A DNA stretch of 34,266 nt from assembly GCA_026928325.1 (NCBI GenBank), contig JAIXKS010000007.1, positions 126,187 through 160,452 of the forward strand, given 5' to 3'. The position numbers were made by a program, and so were the translations under genes. Under the pieces are notes generated by a model. It ran no database searches. It worked only from the letters and a program-made list of their open reading frames with translations, and was not told the DNA's origin. Position 1 is the stretch's first letter. Each line of letters begins with the position of its first letter. Of the stretch, positions 15,334 through 23,152 are shown one piece after another. This stretch comes from Chitinophagales bacterium. GTDB lineage: Bacteria > Bacteroidota > Bacteroidia > Chitinophagales > Saprospiraceae.

Positions 15334-15831
15334 TTATGGTCTATCGTCTGCACTTGGCCCATACATGCCCGGGATTGGAATGTTTAACAACCTAAGATAA
15401 ACACCCAATTGAGCCCTATGATGAATCATGTGGTTCATTCCCATAAACCGAATGAATGCACCTCTTGGCATTTCCATAATTACGTGGTCGCCATGTTTCA
15501 ATGCCCACATCGCATTGAGATCAGCATCACTGACATTTTCTAATTTTGCGAGCGAGTCCTGCATGGCTCCATCAAATGCAGCTACTAAGTCCTCTGTACT
15601 ATTGATGGATGGACGTGGCACATCATTACTTGCCAAATCGAGCGCTGTTGAAGTAGCTATAAAACCAGGCCAGCCACAGAGCACAGCAATATGCGCTGCC
15701 AATGACTTCATACTCATTGATTTTTCATGTGGTTTAAAATCAAAGTGTTCTTCCTTCACCAATGACAACATTTTCCTAGTACCTTCTGCTTCGTGTTTGA
15801 TTTCTGAAATCAAAGATTTTACTATCGACAT
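15334..15831 (-). CDS. DinB-family protein (putative metal-dependent)
   Basis: A four-helix-bundle protein of 165 residues of the DinB/YfiT superfamily. The metal-binding histidines are visible: His47 (SLAAHIAVLCGW) and His134/His137/His138 (NHMIHHRAQLGVYLRL), followed by the family-typical LLNIPIPGMYGPSADD end. Members include thiol-S-transferases such as the bacillithiol enzymes, and many with unknown substrate. The frame is open to a TTG at 15858, but the ATG at 15831 gives the usual family length and is preferred. It is a single gene with its own terminator. Confidence 0.85.
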   Translation of the reverse strand: MSIVKSLISEIKHEAEGTRKMLSLVKEEHFDFKPHEKSMSMKSLAAHIAVLCGWPGFIATSTALDLASNDVPRPSINSTEDLVAAFDGAMQDSLAKLENVSDADLNAMWALKHGDHVIMEMPRGAFIRFMGMNHMIHHRAQLGVYLRLLNIPIPGMYGPSADDRP

Positions 15832-15891
15832 ATTTAGATTTTTAGATTGAAACAACAATTTATATCGAATGTTTCATAGATTAAATTTATT

Positions 15892-16506
15892 TTAAACATC
15901 TGACTTCTTTTCCAAGATTACAAATAGTTCGGCACCAGATCTAGGCTTAATACTATTATAACAAGGTTCCATCGTTCGGATATAAAAATGAGATTCAAAA
16001 ATGCGTCGATATTCTGTTTCGTGACCTCCAAAAGGCGGACCAGACGATGCAAAATCAACATTAAACAATACACCAATCAATTTTCCGCCATCACGCAATA
16101 AGGAGGCAGCTTTTTGGACATATTCTTCTCTTCTTTCTAGGATTTGAGCACAGAAAAAGGTTTGCTCTAATATTAGATCGAAGGTTCCCGAAAATTTAAA
16201 AAAATCATTACAAATAGCGGTAACACCCGGCAAAATGGAAAATTTATCATGAAGCATGCGAACCGCTTCTTCTGAAATATCCAGCAAGGTAATATTCGTA
16301 AAACCCTGCTTGCTCAGATATTCAGCTTCATAAGCATTTCCACAACCAGGTATGAGCACGGCTGCATCCTTATTCGGATATTGATCCATATAGGTGACTA
16401 AAGGTGGTGAAGGATAACCAATATCCCATCCTGTCTGACCGCGCTTCCAGCGTTCATTCCAAAACTCGGCTGTCAACTCATGATTTCTTCCCGTATTATT
16501 ATCCAT
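15892..16506 (-). CDS. TPMT-like SAM-dependent methyltransferase
   Basis: A class I methyltransferase of 204 residues. The N terminus FWNERWKRGQTGWDIGYPSPPL is the hallmark of the thiopurine S-methyltransferase family (key WxxRW and GWD elements), and LIPGCGNAYEAEYL is the SAM-binding motif I. Further support comes from LLDISEEAV (motif II acidic residue) and DLILEQTFFCAQ. TPMT-family bacterial enzymes methylate S, Se or Te compounds or halides; the actual substrate here is unknown. The ATG at 16506 is preferred over a TTG two codons upstream. It lies 43 bases downstream of the M28 peptidase gene and could be cotranscribed. Confidence 0.85.
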   Translation of the reverse strand: MDNNTGRNHELTAEFWNERWKRGQTGWDIGYPSPPLVTYMDQYPNKDAAVLIPGCGNAYEAEYLSKQGFTNITLLDISEEAVRMLHDKFSILPGVTAICNDFFKFSGTFDLILEQTFFCAQILERREEYVQKAASLLRDGGKLIGVLFNVDFASSGPPFGGHETEYRRIFESHFYIRTMEPCYNSIKPRSGAELFVILEKKSDV

Positions 16507-16549
16507 TTTCAATCTTTTATACCTTTATCTGAATTATGTTCAACCCTAA

Positions 16550-18019
16550 TTATAGTTCCCACTTCCATTCGTTACCGAGAATGAGTTCGTTTTTAAGATT
16601 GTGTTTGATAAGAAAATCTCTCGTTTCGGTGCTAGACATACGCTTGGTAGGAAGTTTTTTTTCATTCGCCAACGCATAAAGCATCATAGCTGTAAATCGA
16701 ACATTATTATTGATTTCCGACTTTGAGACGAGATCGAAATGATCACAATCTGCATGATAGCATCCGAAGGCCTTAGGCGGCAAATTACCAATCGGAGCGG
16801 CCACTTGAACACCACTCAACATAAATGGTTGATGGTCACTATGCAGGCCTACCCAATTGCGATTTACATTGGTATAAGTCGTATCGACTTGCCGCATCGT
16901 CTTGCCGATCTTAGTCATTAAATCTGAGAGTGCTTGATTGCCTCCGCAATTAAAACTATGGGCATTATTGGTCATATCCAGATTAATCATCAGGCTGACT
17001 TGATTGAGTTCACCGGTTTTATCGTATTCGCGAACCATATGTTTTGACCCTAACAACCCTTGTTCTTCTCCCATGAAAAGGACAAACTCGACAGTTCGTT
17101 TTGTTTTCAGATTAAGAGATTTAAACACCCTTGCTATATCCATGACCGAAAAAGAACCGAGGCCATTATCTACTGCGCCCGTAGCGAGATCCCAAGAATC
17201 TAAATGCCCTCCGATAATAATTTTTTCTTTACTGAGCTTTTTATCTGTGCCTGGTAGCGTTGCAATTACATTTCTAGCCTTTAAGGGTTGGCTAAAGTTT
17301 GTCATATCAATCGTGGCTTTTAAAGGCCCAACATCTTCCATCACTTTTCTTATGGATTGGCCGGCTTCTAGCGAAACACAAATGGCAGGAATCGGGATCA
17401 AATTCCCAGTAACAGAAGCCGTGCCCGTCAACAAAACACCGCCTTCTACATTATTTGCGATGATGATGCCTTTCGCTCCATATTCGATGGCTAAAGCCGT
17501 TTTTTCTGATCGATGCAAGTTGCGTTTGCCCTTATTTTTTTGTGTTTGAATATTTATATTGGCCAAAACGATTTTATCCTTTATGGCGTCACCCCAAGCT
17601 TCGAAATCTTCTTTCAGGCCATCTCCTACATCGATAACTTGCCCGCTCACAAAAGCATTTACGGGCGAATGTGCTAACGAAACGACCTTATATGAAAAAG
17701 AAACGCCCGGATTATTGGTGTCAATATGGAGACTTGCCTTATCTCGACTCCATGCTTCTAGTTCAAATTCTTGAAAATGCGCATCATCATACCCATATTC
17801 CTTCAACTTATTCAAGGCATATTTTTCAGCTAATGTACCATTAACACTACCTGTCAGCCGATGCCCTATTCTATCGATAGCATCCTCCAATGTTTCATAA
17901 GCACGTCCATTTTCCAAAACATCCTGATTGATTGCCTGAAAAATCAACAATCTATCCTTGTCTTTACTAGAAGTAGCTGAAATCAGGATTATCAAGGCTA
18001 AAAAAAGAAATCTTCTCAT
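16550..18019 (-). CDS. Secreted M28-family zinc aminopeptidase/carboxypeptidase
   Basis: An exported metallopeptidase of 489 residues. A signal peptide (MRRFLFLALIILISATSS) is followed by a PA-type insert domain (about 110-240) and the M28 catalytic domain. The zinc ligands and catalytic residues expected of M28 are all visible: His271 and Asp283 (GGHLDSWD...DNGLGS), Glu317/Glu318 (MGEEQG), Asp347 (INLDM) and a C-terminal His at about 421-426 (CYHADCDHFD). The overall plan resembles the PGCP/carboxypeptidase Q branch. It would release terminal amino acids from peptides outside the cytoplasm. Nothing links it to its neighbours. Confidence 0.88.
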   Translation of the reverse strand: MRRFLFLALIILISATSSKDKDRLLIFQAINQDVLENGRAYETLEDAIDRIGHRLTGSVNGTLAEKYALNKLKEYGYDDAHFQEFELEAWSRDKASLHIDTNNPGVSFSYKVVSLAHSPVNAFVSGQVIDVGDGLKEDFEAWGDAIKDKIVLANINIQTQKNKGKRNLHRSEKTALAIEYGAKGIIIANNVEGGVLLTGTASVTGNLIPIPAICVSLEAGQSIRKVMEDVGPLKATIDMTNFSQPLKARNVIATLPGTDKKLSKEKIIIGGHLDSWDLATGAVDNGLGSFSVMDIARVFKSLNLKTKRTVEFVLFMGEEQGLLGSKHMVREYDKTGELNQVSLMINLDMTNNAHSFNCGGNQALSDLMTKIGKTMRQVDTTYTNVNRNWVGLHSDHQPFMLSGVQVAAPIGNLPPKAFGCYHADCDHFDLVSKSEINNNVRFTAMMLYALANEKKLPTKRMSSTETRDFLIKHNLKNELILGNEWKWEL

Positions 18020-18061
18020 TTGGTATCTTTTATAAAAAATTTTAAAATGTTGAAATTATAA

Positions 18062-18069
18062 CAAAAATA
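18062..18069 (-). promoter_or_regulatory. -7 element for the M28 peptidase gene
   Basis: Minus-strand TATTTTTG matches TAnnTTTG about 43 bases before the ATG at 18019. A TTTG further upstream (18085-18082) is too close to be a standard -33 element, so only the -7 part is supported. Confidence 0.4.
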
Positions 18070-18099
18070 AACAAAATATCCCAAACGATAAAGTAATAT

Positions 18100-18201
18100 C
18101 TAATTCTCGAAAGGATGGCACATCAATCTCAAGCTTGTCCAAGCAGACAAACCTCCAAAAGTCATCCCTTCCTCTTCAAATTGGGAATCAATTACAAAGC
18201 A
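18100..18201 (-). other. Open extension after the MFS gene with TFGGL segment
   Basis: Directly after the TAA of the MFS gene, the same frame stays open for another 33 codons and ends ...EEEGMTFGGLSAW...CHPFEN at a TAG (18100-18102). The TFGGL segment and the underlying CCTCCnAAAGT bases are shared with 15055-15240. It may be a remnant of a longer C terminus or a repeated sequence. There is no independent start. Confidence 0.3.
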
Positions 18202-19401
18202 TTAATTCGCATAGCGCAACCTAAAGAAAAAGATCGTCACCAAGATACTGATACCGGCAAAAATCATGAAAGTTGGAGAAAAACCTAGATTTTCTGCAAG
18301 CTGCATGCCTAGGATGGGTGCGATAATATTAGCAATACCATAAGACATGGAGTACAAGGCCATATACTGACCACGGCGACCTTCAGCAGGCCTAGACACT
18401 GCAAAATTAATCATAAATGGCATAGCAAATAACTCTGCCAAAGTTATAAAAATGATATATAAAACTGCAAAACTAACCCATTTGATGCCGACACCTAAAA
18501 TAACAAAACTGAGAATCAGCATAATACTACCCAATGCAATCATTTCCATGAACTTTGTAATATGCTCAATACGTCGAATGATGGGCATTTCTATGATAAC
18601 GATAATCAACCCATTTAAGCCGAGAAGCTGTCCGATTTGCGACTCTGACAACCCAAGCTCTCCTGACCAATAAACCGGCACACTCGTAAATAATTGAAAA
18701 AACAAGATTGCCCAAACAGCTGTAAGCATCGTAAATTTTAGATACGGCCAATCCTTATACGCAGATTTTCCTAACTCTGTTTGTTCTCCTTTGGCTTCAG
18801 GCACGTGTTCAGAAACATAGGGAAGGTATTTAAATAAAACTACTGCCGCAATAATACTTGTAACGGCATTCATGATAAAAATCCAGCTATAACCAAAATA
18901 TTCTGCAATAATCCCGGCTATTGCCGGACCCACGGCATAACCCAAATTGATAGCAAAACGCATCAAAGAGAACGACCTTGTCCTGTTTTCGGGTTTAGAA
19001 AACAAGGCTATGGCGACACTATTGGCAGGACGCAAGGAATCCGCAACCATAGAAAATAAGAACACCATCAGCCAGATTAGCCAAAAGTTATGAGCCATCA
19101 ACAATAGAATCGAAAAAACAGCACTACCTATCAAAGCACCCAATTGAATATAGTAATATCCATACTTATCGGTCAACTGGCCACCTGTATAAGCACCGAC
19201 AATACTACCGGCACCAAATGCAGTCATAATCCAACCTGCATCTGCCAAGGTATAGTTAAATTCTTTGGTCAGGTATAGTGTCATAAAAGGCAAAATCATA
19301 GCACCTCCACGGTTGATAAACATAATCAAACCCAAGAGCCAAATATTTCCCGACAACCCGGAAAAAGCATCTTTATATATACGAATTAAGCCTTTAATCA
19401 T
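18202..19401 (-). CDS. MFS transporter (drug-efflux type)
   Basis: A major-facilitator protein of 399 residues with about 12 membrane helices. The loop between helices 2 and 3 carries the MFS signature GGQLTDKYGYYY, and the helix-4 region (DSLRPANSVAIALF) and helix-5 motif (NLGYAVGPAIAGIIAEYFG) resemble motif C of drug/H+ antiporters. The substrate is unknown. Its ATG overlaps the recN stop by 4 bases (ATGA), so it is translated from the recN transcript, an unexplained pairing. Confidence 0.87.
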   Translation of the reverse strand: MIKGLIRIYKDAFSGLSGNIWLLGLIMFINRGGAMILPFMTLYLTKEFNYTLADAGWIMTAFGAGSIVGAYTGGQLTDKYGYYYIQLGALIGSAVFSILLLMAHNFWLIWLMVFLFSMVADSLRPANSVAIALFSKPENRTRSFSLMRFAINLGYAVGPAIAGIIAEYFGYSWIFIMNAVTSIIAAVVLFKYLPYVSEHVPEAKGEQTELGKSAYKDWPYLKFTMLTAVWAILFFQLFTSVPVYWSGELGLSESQIGQLLGLNGLIIVIIEMPIIRRIEHITKFMEMIALGSIMLILSFVILGVGIKWVSFAVLYIIFITLAELFAMPFMINFAVSRPAEGRRGQYMALYSMSYGIANIIAPILGMQLAENLGFSPTFMIFAGISILVTIFFFRLRYAN

Positions 19402-21056
19402 TGAGCTGCAATCAATTCGCAGGCGTTCGCTATAGCCGCTTGTGTCGGAGGATTTCCACTTAGCATTTTAGCAATTTCTAGGATACGCTCCTCTTCCTTC
19501 AAGGCCTTAATGGCCGTAACCGTCCTTTGGTCATTATCAAATTTATACACCCAATAATGTCTCTCTGCTCGAGCCGCTATCTGTGGTGCGTGTGTGATAC
19601 ATATCAATTGGTGATTAGCCGATAAATCAGCCATAATCTTACCCATTTTCTGGGCAACATCGCCTGAAACACCGGCGTCAATCTCATCAAGTATCCACGT
19701 TGGTAACGTCACCGCGCCCGCTACTAAAGATTTTATGCACAAGGTTAGTCGTGACATTTCTCCACCTGAAGCCGTATCCTTTAGTGGTAAAAATTCGCTT
19801 CCTTTATTCGGTGCGAACATGAAGCTGACTTCATCTTTTCCCGTCGGTGTAAAATCAGGTAATTCATGGATATCTACTCGAATATAAGCGTGTTCCATAG
19901 ACAGTAAAACCAACAAATCGTGAACATCTTTTTCTAGGCCTTGAACTATCTTTTTTCTTCTCTCAGTCAACTCGCCTGCAAGTTTTTCTAGTTCAACCTC
20001 CATGGCCTTAATTTCCTTATCGAAAGTGGATAAGGTATGGCTCATATCAGCAAATCCATTCAGTCGATTTTCAATATCAGATGCAATACTCAATAAATCC
20101 TGTGTCGTCGTCACTTGGTGCTTTTTGAGCATTCTATTGATTGTATCTAATCGTTGAGCTACATTTTGAATCTCTTCTTCATCATACTCCGTAATCTCAT
20201 ATACATGCATGGCTTCTTTGGTTAGATCCTTGAGTTCTTCCCGAATAGAAACCAACCTTTCATAAATCTGACTATACTCAGCGTCTAGATCCTTAATAGA
20301 CGAATAAGCGTTCAATACCGTTTGCATTTGGCTATTGACCGACATTTCGTTGTCGTCTAAAACCTGAACTAAAAGCGCGTGCATTTTCTTGATGTCTTCT
20401 GAAGCCGTGAGTTTTTGCAGCGAAACTTCAAGGTTCTCTAATTCATTTTCCTTAATGTCTGCTTGAAGAAACTCTTGCATTTGAAAATTCAAAAACTCTA
20501 ATTCTTGATTGGCATTGCGATTCCGCTCTTGCAAATCTTGGTATGCCTTGATAGTTTTTCTATATTTCTTATACAAATCGCCATAATCTGCCAATAAAGT
20601 TTTATTCTCAGCTAGCGCATCCAAAATCCGCATTTGAAAAGCCGGTTTCTGTATGTCTAGTGTATCAAATTGCTGATGAATATCAATTAAGCCATCAGCC
20701 AAGGTCTGAAGAATATCCAAGGTAACTGGTGTATCATTGACAAAAGCCCGGCTTTTACCATTGGGAGCAATTTCTCTTCTGATGATAAGCTCGTCATGAT
20801 ATTCTAGGCCTTCTTCATCAAAATAGGGTTTCAAGCCATACTCCTGAACATCAAAAACAGCTTCGACATAACACTTGATATCTTGATTGAACAAAACTTT
20901 TGTGTCTGCACGCTTTCCTCTAATGAGTTCGAGGGCACCGAGAAGAATAGACTTTCCGGCACCAGTTTCTCCGGTGATAATCGTTAGACCCTTAGTAAAC
21001 TCAATATTAAGCTTATCGATGATAGCATAATTTTGAATTTCGATATTCTTTAGCAT
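19398..21056 (-). CDS. recN: DNA repair protein RecN
   Basis: An SMC-like ATPase of 552 residues that takes part in double-strand-break repair by recombination. The N-terminal head has Walker A GETGAGKS (29-36); the C-terminal head has the ABC signature TASGGEMSRL and Walker B WILDEIDAGVSG. Between them lies a long coiled coil (about 155-370) with heptad-like Leu/Glu/Lys patterns. Length and motif order are typical of RecN. The gene diverges from the recDCB operon, placing two break-repair machines side by side, with a 289-base region between the two start codons. Confidence 0.95.
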   Translation of the reverse strand: MLKNIEIQNYAIIDKLNIEFTKGLTIITGETGAGKSILLGALELIRGKRADTKVLFNQDIKCYVEAVFDVQEYGLKPYFDEEGLEYHDELIIRREIAPNGKSRAFVNDTPVTLDILQTLADGLIDIHQQFDTLDIQKPAFQMRILDALAENKTLLADYGDLYKKYRKTIKAYQDLQERNRNANQELEFLNFQMQEFLQADIKENELENLEVSLQKLTASEDIKKMHALLVQVLDDNEMSVNSQMQTVLNAYSSIKDLDAEYSQIYERLVSIREELKDLTKEAMHVYEITEYDEEEIQNVAQRLDTINRMLKKHQVTTTQDLLSIASDIENRLNGFADMSHTLSTFDKEIKAMEVELEKLAGELTERRKKIVQGLEKDVHDLLVLLSMEHAYIRVDIHELPDFTPTGKDEVSFMFAPNKGSEFLPLKDTASGGEMSRLTLCIKSLVAGAVTLPTWILDEIDAGVSGDVAQKMGKIMADLSANHQLICITHAPQIAARAERHYWVYKFDNDQRTVTAIKALKEEERILEIAKMLSGNPPTQAAIANACELIAAQ

Positions 21057-21109
21057 GTCAACAAGCTATTCAAGTTATAAAATTGGATAATAAACATTAA
21101 ATCGAACCG

Positions 21110-21117
21110 CAAAAATA
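21110..21117 (-). promoter_or_regulatory. -7 element for recN
   Basis: Minus-strand TATTTTTG matches TAnnTTTG, about 54 bases before the recN ATG. No LexA-type palindrome was recognised around it. Confidence 0.4.
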
Positions 21118-21261
21118 CTGAATTAATAATTTGTAGCTCTATAAAAAGATATAAATTAAGATTTAGTCAATATTGTTCAATTAATCATCCTTAACCTCTA
21201 CAATAACAAAAGAAAAATGACAATCCGTCATTTATGAAAATTATTTTTAATATATTTATAG

Positions 21262-21289
21262 TTTGATTACGATAAAAGACGTATATTTG
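21262..21289 (+). promoter_or_regulatory. Promoter of the recDCB operon
   Basis: TTTG (21262-21265) and TATATTTG (21282-21289) match the -33 and -7 elements of Bacteroidota promoters with a 16-base spacer, slightly short. Transcription would begin near 21295, about 50 bases before the recD ATG. Confidence 0.5.
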
Positions 21290-21345
21290 CTAGCTTAATT
21301 GACCACTGAAAGGTGGATTTTTTGAAATCTCAAAGACAAACCACT

Positions 21346-23148
21346 ATGACTACACTTCTCACAGACGTTCACAGACATTTTGCTGCCTACTTTAAAGCAG
21401 GAATTTTAGAACCATATCTTTTTTACCTTTCTAAGAGTATGAGTGACGGTCATATCTGCATTTCCGTCCAAAACATGCCGGAAGAAGTATTAAGGGAGAT
21501 TTATCCGGGATTTAAACAAGATATTCACGCCCTAAAAAGTCATCCACTCGTCTCGGACGGCACGACTTACACTCCTTTTGTCCTAGATCATGGTAAACTA
21601 TATTTGCAAAGATATTATCATTACGAAAAAAAAATCATCGAAAAAATATCCACACTCATCCATTATGAAAGCGAACATATAGAGGAAAGAAAGAAGTCCT
21701 TAATTCAACACAAACTGTTGATAGACAATTTATTTCCGAATGAAATGCCCAATCTAACCAATTGGCCTAAAGTTGCGGCATTATCTGCCATGCTCCATCA
21801 ATTTTCCATCATCACAGGTGGACCCGGAACTGGAAAAACGACAACCGTTGCTAAGATTTTATCATTATTATTCGCTTTACAACCAGATTTGAGGGTAGCC
21901 CTAGCAGCGCCAACAGGAAAAGCAGCCAATAGAATGGCTGAATCCTTAAAAAATGCTAATTTTCCAGATGTGGTGGTTCGAGATATCATCGCCCAACTAA
22001 CACCATCGACGATCCATCGGCTTTTAGGCAGCAAAAGAGACAGTATCTACTTCAAACACGACAAAGGAAATCCCTTACCATTTGATTTGGTCATCATTGA
22101 TGAATCGTCTATGATCGATATTGCTTTATTCTCCAAACTTCTCGACGCAATTCATCCGGCAACAAAAATCATTTTTCTAGGTGATAAAGACCAACTTGCC
22201 TCCGTAGAAGCAGGTAGTCTATTTGGAGATTTATGTATGGCACAAGGAAACATCAACAACTTTAGTGCGGATCGCATACAATTTTTTAATCAATTTTCGG
22301 AACACCATATTATCCCAACCGATAATCAAGAAGCGCATACTCATTTACTTTTTGAACATGTTATCGAATTACAATATAGCCATCGTTTCTCTAGTGAAGG
22401 TGGAATCGGAAAGCTCAGCAAAGCGATTATTCAAAGTCATACGGATGATATTTCTTCGTTTTTTGCGGGTACCGATGAGCAAGTTAAGATTGATGCGACC
22501 TATTCAGAAGCCATTTTTAAAAAATTCGTCCAAGGTTATCAAGCATATATTCAGGAACCAGACCTACAACAAGCTTTTAAAAAACTCAATACCCTAAGGA
22601 TATTATGTGCTGTCCGAGAGGGAGATGAAGGTGTCATTCATGTCAATGAACAAGTAGAAAAACTGCTGCAATCGATGGGCTTAATCAAAAAAGACGCAGA
22701 ATTTTATGAAAACAGACCGATTATCATCACTAAAAACAATTACGAATTAGGGTTATACAATGGTGATATCGGCATTGTCAGAAGGGATACAGATGGTAAA
22801 ACCCGAGTATGGTTCGAACAAAGCGAAGGCCAACTTATTAAAGTCCTGCCTGCCTCGATTAATACCGCAGAAACCGTGTTTGCGATGACTATCCATAAGA
22901 GTCAAGGATCTGAGTTTAATGAGGTTCTTGTCATCTTACCAAAACAAGAATCAATGGCTTTATTGACGAGGGAATTGCTTTATACAGGAGTCACGAGGGC
23001 TAAAAACCAAGTAACCATCCAGGGAACGCATGTGGGCATACTCCACTGCACGAGCCAACGTGTCCAACGAGGATCCGGAATAATCGACAGGTTGTCAAGC
23101 AACATCCATCCTGAGGATACCTTTCATAACCCATTAAAAGTTGATTAA
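21346..23148 (+). CDS. recD: RecBCD enzyme, RecD helicase subunit
   Basis: A superfamily 1B 5'-3' helicase of 600 residues, almost the length of E. coli RecD (608). The first 140 residues match the RecD-type N-terminal region that contacts RecC. Helicase motifs follow in order: Walker A GGPGTGKT (158-165, Lys164), AAPTGKAANRM (Ia), VIIDESSMID (II), FLGDKDQLASVEAGSLFGDL (III), TIHKSQGSEF (V) and LLYTGVTRAK (VI). The frame is open from a GTG at 21313; the ATG at 21346 is preferred because it gives the family-typical start. It is the first gene of the recDCB operon; recC begins 4 bases after its stop. The neighbouring recC and recB exclude a stand-alone RecD2. Confidence 0.92.
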   Translation: MTTLLTDVHRHFAAYFKAGILEPYLFYLSKSMSDGHICISVQNMPEEVLREIYPGFKQDIHALKSHPLVSDGTTYTPFVLDHGKLYLQRYYHYEKKIIEKISTLIHYESEHIEERKKSLIQHKLLIDNLFPNEMPNLTNWPKVAALSAMLHQFSIITGGPGTGKTTTVAKILSLLFALQPDLRVALAAPTGKAANRMAESLKNANFPDVVVRDIIAQLTPSTIHRLLGSKRDSIYFKHDKGNPLPFDLVIIDESSMIDIALFSKLLDAIHPATKIIFLGDKDQLASVEAGSLFGDLCMAQGNINNFSADRIQFFNQFSEHHIIPTDNQEAHTHLLFEHVIELQYSHRFSSEGGIGKLSKAIIQSHTDDISSFFAGTDEQVKIDATYSEAIFKKFVQGYQAYIQEPDLQQAFKKLNTLRILCAVREGDEGVIHVNEQVEKLLQSMGLIKKDAEFYENRPIIITKNNYELGLYNGDIGIVRRDTDGKTRVWFEQSEGQLIKVLPASINTAETVFAMTIHKSQGSEFNEVLVILPKQESMALLTRELLYTGVTRAKNQVTIQGTHVGILHCTSQRVQRGSGIIDRLSSNIHPEDTFHNPLKVD

Positions 23149-23152
23149 AAAT

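Noticed and set aside
15428-15850. 140-codon plus-strand frame opposite the DinB gene
   Set aside because: It is a shadow of the DinB gene, whose conserved histidine motifs are on the minus strand.
17004-17549. 181-codon plus-strand frame opposite the M28 peptidase gene
   Set aside because: It is a shadow; the minus strand encodes the full set of M28 zinc ligands here.
21138-21149. TCTATAAAAAGA, also found in the left end of the repeat element (102-113)
   Set aside because: Only 12 AT-rich bases match; the inverted-repeat arm and the rest of the element are absent.
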